DNA from: an uncultured Eubacteriales bacterium
Lineage (GTDB): Bacteria; Bacillota; Clostridia; Christensenellales; UBA1242
DNA length: 37,479 nt
NCBI GenBank assembly: GCA_949067325.1
Contig: CARTDZ010000007.1
Span: 1-37,479, forward strand
Reading direction: 5' to 3'
The first letter of the stretch is position 1, and each line of letters begins with the position of its first letter. Of the stretch, positions 21,166 through 30,500 are shown piece after piece. The position numbers and the translations under genes are program-made. A model generated the notes under the pieces. The model saw only the letters and a list, made by a program, of their open reading frames with translations. It made no database searches and had not been told where the DNA came from.

Positions 21166-21196
21166 TTTAAAACAAAAGAGGGTTTACGCCCTCTTT
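21166..21196 (-). terminator. Terminator of uppP-ATPase operon
   Basis: AAAGAGGG (21175-21182) pairs with CCCTCTTT (21189-21196); on the complement TGTTTT follows. It overlaps the stop codon of the ATPase gene. Confidence 0.75.
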
Positions 21197-23820
21197 TTGA
21201 TATTTTTACTTTTTTTAGACATGACATATGAGAAAAGCTTAAAAAGTTCGCTTGCAAGCATCATGACAACAGACAGGCCAAAAATAATCAACCATTGCAT
21301 ACCCGTAAGTGGTACGAGAGACAGCAATGACCCAAGTGGGGTGAACGCCAAAAGCGCTATCAGGCCAAAGCAGAAGACGATTGAAGCAATAAAGAAAAGG
21401 TTTTTAAATGGGTTTGACTTTATCATTGCACCATTTGTACGCATTGAAGCAAGATAAAACATTTGTATTATGTTAAGTGTATAAAAAGCCATGGTAACGC
21501 CTACACTTTCGCCAAAAAATCTTAGACCTATATAATAACTTAAAACCGTGAGCAAAGTTTGCACAAGCCCAAGCACCACGATAGAAGTGCCTACGCCGCC
21601 TGCAAACATACTTTTTTTGGCGTTTCGCGGCTTGTGCTTCATAAGAACCTTTTCTGGCGGCTCTACGCCAAGTGCAATCGCTGGCAAACTGTCAGTTATC
21701 AAATTGATAAAAAGTATCTGCACTGGAAAGAGGAATATGTTATGCGGAAACAATATCGTCGCTATAAAGAGTGATAATATTTCGCCCATATTGGCTGAAA
21801 ACAAAAACTTGACGGTTTTTTGTATGTTTGAATAAATCTTTCGTCCCTCTTCTACCGCAACAACTATGGTGGCAAAATTGTCGTCGGTGACGATAAGGTC
21901 TGCCACTTCTTTTGTCACGTCTGTTCCTGTTATGCCCATGCCTATGCCAATATTGGCTTTTTTGAGTGACGGAGCGTCATTGACACCATCACCAGTCATA
22001 GCCACAATATGCCCTTGTTTTTTTAGCGTTTCAACAATTCGCACCTTGTTTTCAGGGCTAACGCGAGCAAACACGCATACAGTCGACATTTTTTCTGTCA
22101 GCTCTTTGTCTGACAAGCGGTCAATCTCTTCACCGCACATAACTTCACTGCTGTTTGTGACCATGCCTATTTGCTTTGCGATTGCAAATGCAGTGTCTTT
22201 ATGGTCACCTGTTATCATAACAGGTCTCATGCCAGCTTTTAAACATTTTTCGACCGCTTTTTTTATTTCTTTTCGCGGCGGATCAATCATTCCTACAAGA
22301 CCAACAAAGATGAGGTCGTCTTCTTTCAAGTTGTCGCAAGGCTTATAAGCTACGCCAAGCACACGCAAGGCTTTTGAAGTCATCTCTTTGTTTGCCGCAA
22401 CAATCTTTTCAAGCTCAACGCTGCTTAACGGCCTGACATTTCCGTCAATTAAAATATATTTGCACTTTTTGATGAGATAATCAAAAGCACCCTTTGTAAA
22501 TTGGATTTTTTGACCTTGAAAATTATTCAAAGTTGACATAAGTTTGCGACGAGAGTCAAATGGCAACTCACCAAGCCTTTTGTTGTCTTGTGAAAATTTG
22601 ATTATGTCATATTTCAATTTTTTGCCAAACTCTGACAACGCGATTTCAGTTGGGTCACCAACAAACTTGCCACGACTTAAGGAAGTATCATTGCAAAGCA
22701 GCATGCCCGCCATAAAAAGAGAAAAGCTTTTTGTTTGGTTAAACTTGCCTTCTTGCAAAGCGTCATCGCAATAAGTTGCCATAACGCTCATTTTGTTTTG
22801 AGTGATAGTTCCTGTTTTGTCAGAACAAATCACATCGCAGCAACCAAGCGTTTCAACTGAATGCATACGTTTGACAATGGCTTTTTGCTTTGCAAGTCTC
22901 GCAATGCCCAAGCTCATGATGATTGTTATAACTGCTGGCATACTTTCAGGAATAGCCGCCACAGAAATAGTAACCGCTGTCAAAAACGCTTGAAGAGGTT
23001 GATTTGGTCTTGCAATCATCTCAAGCACAAAAGTTGCCGCAGCCATTGCAAGCACAATAAAGGTCAAAACTTTGCCAATATCTTTTATGCTTTTTTGAAG
23101 TGGCGTCATGTCTTTTTCAGTAGTTGCGATTTGTTTGGCAATCTTGCCAATTTCTGTTTGGTCATGCACGCCAACCACCACTCCAACACCTCGTCCGCCA
23201 GTGACCGTTGTACCTTTAAAAGCCATGTTTTTACGTTCTGCAAGCGACACTTGCCCGCTGTAAATATGCTCGCAGTGCTTTTCTACAGCAAAACTTTCAC
23301 CTGTCAAAGACGCCTCATCAATCGACAGCGAATTTGTTTCGATAAGCCTAAGGTCAGCTGGAACAATGCTTCCGCCTTCCAGCAAAACAATATCACCTTC
23401 AACAATGGTTTTGTTGTTGACTTTGCAAACCTGCCCGTCGCGAAGCACTACTCCTTCAGGCTCTGTCATCTTTTTGAGAGCGTCAAGCGCTTTTTCAGCT
23501 TTGTTTTCTTGCAAAATTCCAAAAGTTGCGTTCATGATCACAATAGCCAAAATAATACAACCGTCAATTATCTCGCCCGAAGTTTTTTCAATGATGCCAA
23601 TAATAATCGACACCGCCGAAGCTATCAAAAGTATCAATATCATCAAGTCCTTGAATTGCTCAGCAAACTTTGCAAAAATAGAGCGATGCTTGACTTCGAT
23701 TGGAATGCGATTTTTGTTTGACGCAAAACGATCAAAAGCTTCTTTTGAAGAAAGTCCAGTCTTTGAACTTTTTACCTCGCTAAGAGTTTCTTCAATTGTC
23801 ATTGAATAAAAATTTTTCAT
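21184..23820 (-). CDS. Second calcium-type P-type ATPase
   Basis: An 878-residue P2-type pump. Visible: LTGES in the actuator domain, PESMP in M4, phosphorylated D334 in DKTGTIT, KGAFDYL, MITGDHKDTA, MTGDGVNDAPSLK and NLITD in M6, the canonical SERCA/PMCA calcium-site pattern. Start 23820 (MKNFYSMTIEE) is chosen because GAGGT lies about 11 bases upstream and the family begins there; the 14-codon extension overlaps the gap after uppP. It differs from the pump at 2462 in M4 (PESMP vs PEGLP) and M6 (NLITD vs NFVSD), so they may have different ion preference. It is 24 bp after uppP, probably one transcript. Confidence 0.92.
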   Translation of the reverse strand: MKNFYSMTIEETLSEVKSSKTGLSSKEAFDRFASNKNRIPIEVKHRSIFAKFAEQFKDLMILILLIASAVSIIIGIIEKTSGEIIDGCIILAIVIMNATFGILQENKAEKALDALKKMTEPEGVVLRDGQVCKVNNKTIVEGDIVLLEGGSIVPADLRLIETNSLSIDEASLTGESFAVEKHCEHIYSGQVSLAERKNMAFKGTTVTGGRGVGVVVGVHDQTEIGKIAKQIATTEKDMTPLQKSIKDIGKVLTFIVLAMAAATFVLEMIARPNQPLQAFLTAVTISVAAIPESMPAVITIIMSLGIARLAKQKAIVKRMHSVETLGCCDVICSDKTGTITQNKMSVMATYCDDALQEGKFNQTKSFSLFMAGMLLCNDTSLSRGKFVGDPTEIALSEFGKKLKYDIIKFSQDNKRLGELPFDSRRKLMSTLNNFQGQKIQFTKGAFDYLIKKCKYILIDGNVRPLSSVELEKIVAANKEMTSKALRVLGVAYKPCDNLKEDDLIFVGLVGMIDPPRKEIKKAVEKCLKAGMRPVMITGDHKDTAFAIAKQIGMVTNSSEVMCGEEIDRLSDKELTEKMSTVCVFARVSPENKVRIVETLKKQGHIVAMTGDGVNDAPSLKKANIGIGMGITGTDVTKEVADLIVTDDNFATIVVAVEEGRKIYSNIQKTVKFLFSANMGEILSLFIATILFPHNIFLFPVQILFINLITDSLPAIALGVEPPEKVLMKHKPRNAKKSMFAGGVGTSIVVLGLVQTLLTVLSYYIGLRFFGESVGVTMAFYTLNIIQMFYLASMRTNGAMIKSNPFKNLFFIASIVFCFGLIALLAFTPLGSLLSLVPLTGMQWLIIFGLSVVMMLASELFKLFSYVMSKKSKNIKKRA

Positions 23821-23843
23821 CAACTTTTTGTACCTCGCTAAAA

Positions 23844-24611
23844 CTAAAACAATTGTATGCACAGCGTCAAAACTGATATGATTAAGAGGTAAAAACTAAA
23901 CCACTTAAAGTTTGCTTTTTCAGTCAGTTTAAGCATAAACTTGATGGCAAACACCCCTACAAGAAAAGCCGCAACAAAACCAACTACAGCCCCTAAAGCA
24001 TCAACTGATAAAACCTCACCTTTGACAACTACTTTGTAAATCTCCATAAGCATTGAAAGAATGATTATAGGAATTGACATCAAAAATGAAAATTTTGCCA
24101 CCTCCTTCTTATCTCCGCCACAAAGCAAGCCCGCACAAATGGTTGAGCCAGAACGCGAAATGCCAGGAAATACAGCTATGCCTTGAGCAATACCCATTAT
24201 GAAGACTTGTTTGAAAGAAAGCTTGCCTTCTGTCGCTACATTTTTGCTTGCACGACGACCAGTAATAAAAAGAAGCACCGCACTCAAGAAAAAGCAAACA
24301 GGCAAAAAAATTCCGCTAAAGGAGAGGTTTACAATAGGCATCAAAATCAGCACCAAAATACAGGTAGGAATGGTCGCCACAACAAGCAGCATTGTTTTGT
24401 CTGAAAATGGGTGACGAACAAGCTGCCAAACCTCTTTTCTAAGCACAACCACAATAGAAAGCAAGGTTGCAAGATGAAGAAGTATGCTTATAAACAAACT
24501 ATCTTCAATGCCAAACAAACTTGATAAAAGCACCAAGTGTCCACTCGACGACACAGGCAAAAATTCAGTCAAACCTTGAATAATTCCCAATATGAGTATA
24601 TAAAAAACCAT
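23844..24611 (-). CDS. uppP: Undecaprenyl-diphosphatase UppP (BacA)
   Basis: A 255-residue integral membrane phosphatase that recycles undecaprenyl pyrophosphate for peptidoglycan and other envelope polymers. Both family motifs are clear: QGLTEFLPVSSSGHL (residues 11-25, with the catalytic Glu and Ser/His) and PGISRSGSTI near residue 150. Eight hydrophobic segments are present. AAGGGCAGGTT precedes ATG. First gene of an apparent operon with the Ca2+-ATPase. Confidence 0.96.
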   Translation of the reverse strand: MVFYILILGIIQGLTEFLPVSSSGHLVLLSSLFGIEDSLFISILLHLATLLSIVVVLRKEVWQLVRHPFSDKTMLLVVATIPTCILVLILMPIVNLSFSGIFLPVCFFLSAVLLFITGRRASKNVATEGKLSFKQVFIMGIAQGIAVFPGISRSGSTICAGLLCGGDKKEVAKFSFLMSIPIIILSMLMEIYKVVVKGEVLSVDALGAVVGFVAAFLVGVFAIKFMLKLTEKANFKWFSFYLLIISVLTLCIQLF

Positions 24612-24754
24612 AACCTGCCCTTTATAAAATCAAGCAATTGCTGCCCTATCAATAAAACTTATGGCCAAGTTATGCTCGTTATGATAAATAAAACAATTTT
24701 GTCGAATTTGAAATAAAATATCATATGTAAAGAAGTTTAGTTAAAAAATAATAA

Positions 24755-24814
24755 GGTCTGGAGTTTAAGGCTGCTGAGCTTCTTGACGAAACTTTTAAGA
24801 AGATGAATAATTGA
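24755..24814 (+). pseudogene. Possible C-terminal remnant of a lost gene
   Basis: Between two in-frame stops and TGA at 24812 lies GLEFKAAELLDETFKKMNN, an amphipathic helix-like peptide with no start codon or ribosome binding site, directly before a terminator. It looks like the end of a deleted gene. Chance cannot be excluded for so short a piece. Confidence 0.25.
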
Positions 24815-24815
24815 A

Positions 24816-24848
24816 AAACAAAAAAAACACCCGACGGGTGTTCTTTTT
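24816..24848. terminator. Bidirectional terminator
   Basis: AACACCCG (24826-24833) and CGGGTGTT (24835-24842) are perfect complements, with an A run before and a T run after. On the minus strand it ends the AT-hook gene about 75 bp past its stop. Confidence 0.85.
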
Positions 24849-24915
24849 AAACTTTTGAGTTTGTTCAAATATAAACAAAAGGCTTTGTAATCTGAAATTT
24901 ATTTTTATTGTCTGA

Positions 24916-27168
24916 TTATTTTTTATTGTTTAAAGTCGCAATTTCATTGATAAGATCTTCAAGACGTTTGTTTATAGACGCAAGCTCTTCTTCAGATTTA
25001 TCATTCTTTTTCACTGTTTCTGCTTTTGCCTTAAGAGCTTCGACAGCTTTCATTATCTCATCTCTTTCGTTGTCAAGTTCGCTTTGCTGCTCATTGCCAA
25101 TCGCATCGTTGAGTTCAGAACTTATAATTTCTTTCATCTTTGAAAGCTTATCTTCCTCTTCACTTATCATTTTGTTGATCTTTTCAAGTGAGGAAATGTC
25201 AGCTTTTGAAGACTTCTCTTGCGTTTTTGATTTTGAAGCGTTGTTGTTTGAAACAGATTTTGGTCTTCCAACTGGCTTTTTGGCTACAGCTGGCTTATCG
25301 CCCATTTCTTTCTTTGGTCTACCACGCTTCTTTGGCGCTTTATTTTCGACTTCTGCTGTCGTCACTGCCTTTTTAGGTCTGCCACGTTTACCTTTTGGCT
25401 TTTCGTCAGCAATCACTTCTGTCTTTGTCTCATCTTCCTTGTTTTCAGTTTTAGCTTTGTCATTTTCAACATTTTCAAGCTTTGGCTCTTCAACTTGCAA
25501 GCTTTGCTCTGTGTCATCTTTTGAGACAGCTTCTTGCCCAGGAAGTAGTCCAAAAGCAATTTCATCATTTAAAAGATCTTGCTCTTCTTCGGTCATTTCT
25601 TCTTTTTGGTCATCTGGAATTGAAATCAAATTGCCATTTATGTCAAAAATGTTGCCATCAACGTCATGGAATAGGCCGTTTGGATCGTGATAAGAGCCAT
25701 CTGCATAGACGTAATTGCCTTGCTCGTCATATTTGCCTTCAACTGTAGCAGAATTTGGGCTGTCGTTTCCAAGCTTAGCTTTTAAGGTGTTGTTTTCGTC
25801 AACCAAACGTTTCATTTGTGTTTGAACAATGATAAGTTCTTTTTCGTTGCGGTCGCGTTCTTTTTTCAAAGTTGCCTTTTCATCTTTTACTTTACGTTCT
25901 GCTTGAGCGTAGGCTGATTTCATAACCTTTTCATAGAAAGATTGATATTCAGCAACCATCGCGTTTTGAACGTTGGCTTGAGACTCTTCAAGCGACTTGC
26001 GATAACCATTGATTTCATTTTCAAGCTCTTCAGACGAAATAGCATAACGCGTCTCTTCTTGGTCATACTCTTGTTGCAAGCCTTCCTGTTTAGAAATCTC
26101 TTGCTCTTGTTGCTTACGCAAGAAACCAACTTCCAATCTGTTTGTTGTTGCTTCTTGCTGAGCAATGAGTTTGCTTACATTTTCTTTTGAAGCCTGAATT
26201 TTGCGTTGCAAATCTTTCTGCACATTTTCATAATTTCGTTTAAGTGCTTCTTTTTGAGCTTCAACGTGTGCAATCTTTGCAAGAGTGCTTGTCTTTTTGT
26301 TGATGAAGGCTTCAGTTTCTTTCATTGCTCTGTCAAGCACAAGTGAGCCGTCTACGCCAGCCTTTTCAAAGTTGTATTCAACGTATTGAACATCGCTCTT
26401 TTTGGCGTTTTCAAATTCTTCCTTGGCTTGTCTTGCACGTTTTTCATAATATTCACGAAGTTGAGGATTGCTTTTTTCAATTTCTTTTTGCGAGAAGAGC
26501 ATATCAAAATCAATATAAGGAGGAAGGTCAATGCAAGCGTTGTTTAAAAACCTTGCGAAAATATGATAACTATGATATATATCATCAAGATTGAAAGTTT
26601 TTACACCTTTGAAAATCATTGCACTTACTACACCAATGAGCGCAACAATAGCAGGAACAATCAAAGCAATTGCAAAACTCATCGCTGACAAAGTAGCACC
26701 GCCAGAGTGGGTTTGAAATGCAAGAGCAAATGTAAATGAAATTATTGACCAAACAATAGTGAGATAGTTAAGATTTCGAATGTTGTTTGCCCAGCTGCTT
26801 GTTCTAAGAGGTTTTTCAATCAGATTTTCGCGTGAAAGATAAGAAGATGGATCGCCTTCTCTGAAAAGAACAAATTGTTGCCAATAGTATGTAAGCCTTG
26901 AAGGTCCTTTTTTGACAAGTGAATTAAATTCTTTCAAATTGCTTTGATCAATTCGTTTGTTTTTAAAGAGCCAGTTGTTGAGCTTCTCAATGCTTCTCTT
27001 AAGCCTTGCCTCATAAGAAAAAACGGTTTTTAAAGTAAAAAGAGCAACAAACAATATTTCAAGCCCAATGCAAATTGCAAGTATGCCAGCAAAACCAAGT
27101 GCGTTTGTCACTTGCCCTAAAAAGGAATTAAATCCTCCAATAATATCACCCAAAAATGAGAAGTTCAT
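24916..27168 (-). CDS. Membrane-anchored coiled-coil protein with three AT-hook motifs
   Basis: 750 residues. Membrane segments lie at about 24-46, 134-151 and 161-186, separated by an ~85-residue amphipathic/basic stretch. A long charged coiled coil follows (about 255-470, heavy in E/K/Q heptads). Residues 479-514 are a run of short Y/F-x-D-x-x-G-N units (for example DVDGNIFDINGN). After an acidic linker come three AT-hook cores: KRGRPKK (594-600), KRGRPKK (614-620) and VGRPK (633-637), then a second coiled coil to the C-terminus. AT-hooks insert GRP into the minor groove of AT-rich DNA, so the tail is probably a DNA-binding arm tied to the membrane. Three helices plus a long tail loosely recall MotA/ZorA proteins, but no partner gene is present. 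Start 27168 follows AGGAGG; the frame upstream runs through the promoter (TGCTATACT, an extended -10). Confidence 0.65.
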   Translation of the reverse strand: MNFSFLGDIIGGFNSFLGQVTNALGFAGILAICIGLEILFVALFTLKTVFSYEARLKRSIEKLNNWLFKNKRIDQSNLKEFNSLVKKGPSRLTYYWQQFVLFREGDPSSYLSRENLIEKPLRTSSWANNIRNLNYLTIVWSIISFTFALAFQTHSGGATLSAMSFAIALIVPAIVALIGVVSAMIFKGVKTFNLDDIYHSYHIFARFLNNACIDLPPYIDFDMLFSQKEIEKSNPQLREYYEKRARQAKEEFENAKKSDVQYVEYNFEKAGVDGSLVLDRAMKETEAFINKKTSTLAKIAHVEAQKEALKRNYENVQKDLQRKIQASKENVSKLIAQQEATTNRLEVGFLRKQQEQEISKQEGLQQEYDQEETRYAISSEELENEINGYRKSLEESQANVQNAMVAEYQSFYEKVMKSAYAQAERKVKDEKATLKKERDRNEKELIIVQTQMKRLVDENNTLKAKLGNDSPNSATVEGKYDEQGNYVYADGSYHDPNGLFHDVDGNIFDINGNLISIPDDQKEEMTEEEQDLLNDEIAFGLLPGQEAVSKDDTEQSLQVEEPKLENVENDKAKTENKEDETKTEVIADEKPKGKRGRPKKAVTTAEVENKAPKKRGRPKKEMGDKPAVAKKPVGRPKSVSNNNASKSKTQEKSSKADISSLEKINKMISEEEDKLSKMKEIISSELNDAIGNEQQSELDNERDEIMKAVEALKAKAETVKKNDKSEEELASINKRLEDLINEIATLNNKK
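25258..25389 (-). other. Region encoding three AT-hook motifs
   Basis: This covers residues 594-637 of the protein encoded at 24916-27168. Two copies are exact (KRGRPKK) and the third is degenerate (VGRPK). The linkers are rich in K, A and P. Confidence 0.75.
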
Positions 27169-27186
27169 AAATCCTCCTATCAATTT

Positions 27187-27198
27187 ATTTAAGTATAG
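27187..27198 (-). promoter_or_regulatory. Extended -10 promoter of the AT-hook gene
   Basis: The complement reads TGTGCTATACT, an extended -10. The transcript would have a ~20-base leader with AGGAGG, unlike the leaderless genes in this window. No good -35 is seen in the AT-rich upstream DNA. Confidence 0.5.
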
Positions 27199-27558
27199 CA
27201 CAATAAAAAAATAAATAAAAATAATTTTCGCCAATTTTTTTATTTTTATTTATTTTTTGCAATAATTTATTTTTTATTTATTTTATATTTTTTGTTGTTT
27301 TTTTTATTTTAATTATTTTCGCCAACTTTTTTATAAATTTTATTTTGACCAAAAAATGTGTTTTGCAAGATTTTTTTCTGTTTTTTTTGATTTTTTATTG
27401 ATTTTTTATTAATTTATTTGCACAATTGTCAATTATTTTTTCTTATTTAATTTCCGGACGTATAGCAATTTTAAATTTTTTGATAAAACAAATAATTGTC
27501 AAAAAATACTAAAAAAATTAAAAATCTAATAAAATTATTTTAAAAATATATAAAAATT
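27199..27558. other. Extremely AT-rich intergenic tract
   Basis: About 360 bp without a gene. By eye, 27241-27420 has about 22 G/C in 180 bases. The first 200 bases carry long T runs on the plus strand, the last 80 A runs. The 20-bp word ATTTTCGCCAA(T/C)TTTTTTAT occurs twice (27224-27243 and 27315-27334), and AATTGTCAA occurs twice (about 27425 and 27493). It lies between the end of addA and the AT-hook gene promoter. Confidence 0.75.
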
Positions 27559-30500
27559 TTAATTTATTTCAATCAGTTCGTTATATTTTAGCGACAAAAT
27601 ATATTTTTTATATAATTTTATTTTAAAAGCTTTTTCAATTGCTTTTGCATATAAATTCAGCTGCTTATTATATTTTTCTTTTATTTTTTTTGTATTTTTT
27701 TGTGAGGTAAATTTGTAATCAATAAGCACTGGCTTGTCACCAAGACAGAAGCAATCTACCGCACCTTGAACAAGCACCTCATCGTCACTGTTGATTTCAG
27801 AGATATCACTCAAGGTCGCCGTCATAACAAACTCTTTTTCTTTTATAAGCTTTCCTGAAGTCACTTTTTTTATCGTCAAAATATTTTCAAGCAATATTTT
27901 TCTATCAATGAGGTTTAAATAATTCTCGCTCAAATTTGCACATTCGAGCTGCGCTTTTAAAGTGCTTTCATCAAAAACTTTGTCAAAATCTATTTTTCTC
28001 AAAGCTTCGTGGTGAGCATTGCCTTCCTCAATAGCTTGATTTCTGCCTGTGCTGCTATAACCAAACTCTTCAACTTCATCTAGTTTTAAAACTGATGTGA
28101 CTGAGTTTTTGTAGCTTAGTTTACAAACCTCTTGGTTTTTATATTTAAAGTCAAAAAACTTTTCAAGCTCTTTTTGCATATCTTCATCAGGTTTATATAA
28201 CAGCGAAGTGTCTCTCTCAACCATAATACTTTCAACATTTTCTACAATTTCAAATTGCCAGTTGCTTAACTCCGCTTTTTTGTTTGCAACCAAGTTTTGT
28301 ATAAAATTTTGACCTAAGGCATAACAAATGAGTTCAAGATAGCTATTTTTTTCAAACAGGTCTCCATTCTCTTGCATTTCATAATCATCAATTTTGCCAA
28401 CAATATAAAGGTGATTTTTTGCCCTCGTCAAAGCTACATAAAAGATCATGATTTCATCTATAAATTCACGCCTTCGCTTTTCAAGCTTGATCGCTTCAAA
28501 AACAGGTGTTGTACACTTCAAATTGTTTTGGCTATTAAAAGCATTTGTTCCAAGCCCAAAGTTTTTGCTCAGCGCATAGTTTTTTCTGCTTGGTTTTTCA
28601 AGTTTGTCACCACTTCCTGCAAGCACTACGACTGGATATTCCAGACCTTTGCTCGCATGAATCGTCGTCAGAGTGACCGCCCTAGCAGCCCCAGCTTGAC
28701 CAACATCACTTTTTTGCTGCCCGCCGCTAAAATAATGCAGCAGTGCGGCTCTATCGAAATCAAAACCGCTTGAAGAAATATCGTTTAGAAAAGCCATAAC
28801 CTTGCTCGTGCGCTCATCACCGTCTTCTTGATAAGCTAGATAAGCATAATAGTCAACTTGTGCAAAAAGAGTTTGAAGTGCTTTGCATACACCCAAAAGT
28901 TGACAGTTTTTTGAAAACTTTTGAATTGTTTGTTTGAAGTTCAAAACTTTTTCATCGCTTGAAGAATTGATATAATCATATAAAAAGCCGCCATTATTCT
29001 CACTTTGCATCAAAGCCACTTCTTCAAGTGAGAATCCTCCAAGATATGAAAGCATGACGCTGGCTAGCGAGATATCATCGTTCAAATTTATTGTAAGCGA
29101 TACAAGCGCTACAAGCACAGCAATTTCAGGCTCTTGCAAAAGATCATATTTGCTTTCACATATAACAGGAAGCCCTTTCTTTTGCAGCGCAAGAGATAAT
29201 TCTTGCATCAGTGAAGTACGTCCTCTAAACAGCACACAAATATCACTTGGCATTATTTTGCGATAGGATTTTAGCTTTAAATCAAACATTTCTTTGCTTA
29301 AAAGCTCGTCAATGTGCGCGATTATGGCTTCCACCTCAAGTTTGTTTTTGTTTGTGGTGTAAAGCTTGTCTTGTGCAACAGAATAAATTTTTGCCTTTTC
29401 TGCACTTTCTTCGCTTTCATTTTTTACAAACTCGACTTTAACAGATGAAAAGTTTTGGGTTTGATAAGGCGCTAAAGCTTCAAGCATTGAAGTTGATTTA
29501 TAATCCACGCCAACACCCTCGTCAGTCATTACTTTTTCAAATATACAATTGACAAATTCAAGAATTCCTTTCTCGCTTCTGAAGTTTCCGCGAAGAAAAA
29601 GTGCATCGCTGTCATCTTCTCCACTTGAAAAAGCGAAGATGTCATTTGACATAATCTCCATACTGGCATTTCGAAAGCCATAAATCCCCTGCTTCAGGTC
29701 TCCTACCGCCACAAAGCGCCCCTTGCCAGCTATTGGTTTTACGATCGCCTCTTGAATAGGGTTTGTGTCTTGATATTCATCAATAAAAATATAGTCATAC
29801 TTTTCTTGCAAAGACAAAAGTACTTCCTCGTCTTCCAAAAGCTTTAGGCAAATTTTTTCTAGGTCTGCAAAATCAAGCCCATCTACATTGCCTTTTTGAT
29901 CTTTGTAAAACTTTTCAAACTCCAAATAAAACTTCATAAGAGAGACTGCCAAGCTTCCACCTTTTGCTTCAGCTTGTAATTTGTCATCAAGTATGTAAAA
30001 TTTGGTGGCAAAGTCTTTAAACTTTTCAAGCTTTTTCTTGAAAACTTTAAGTTTTGCAACCAGCTCTTCGTCTTTGCCTGCGGTTACGCGTGGCAATGAA
30101 GGAAGTTCTAGCTCTGCAATCGAATATGATGTTTTGGCAAATTTGACAGCCGCACTCTCATCTTTTTCATAAATGTTTTGATCACAACTTTTCGACAATT
30201 TTTCGTCGTCGCTGTCGGCAAGCATAGACTTATTGGCCACACAAAACTCTTTGTATTTACCTTCCGCTTGAATAGTCAGGCTTTCAATCTGGTCAAAAAG
30301 CTTTTTCTTTTCTTTTGCAAAATAATCATTTAGATATTCAACAGCTTTATTATAAAAATAAGACTGATCTGTTATGATTTGATTTATAAGGCTTTCGCTA
30401 TCTTTTTGTGAGGAAAAAAAGTCGTGGAAGTATTTTATGGCGTCAAAAATTGCGTCTTTGTTTTTTCTAAAAGCATAATATATTTGCGAGTATTCTTGGC

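Larger units (their letters stand above)
24612..24915. other. Intergenic region with a coding remnant
   Basis: It holds the uppP leader, an AT-rich stretch with one TTTTGTCGAA word, a 19-codon coding-like tail (24755-24814) and a strong bidirectional terminator. No full gene seen. Confidence 0.4.

Noticed and set aside
24916..27168. Assigning the AT-hook protein as ZorA (Zorya defence) or MotA/TolQ
   Set aside because: Three helices and a long tail are similar in outline, but there is no ZorB/OmpA-like partner, no other Zorya gene, and I cannot align the MotA core with confidence.
27199..27558. Replication origin
   Set aside because: AT-rich, but I see no DnaA boxes (TTATCCACA-type) and no dnaA, dnaN or parAB genes nearby.
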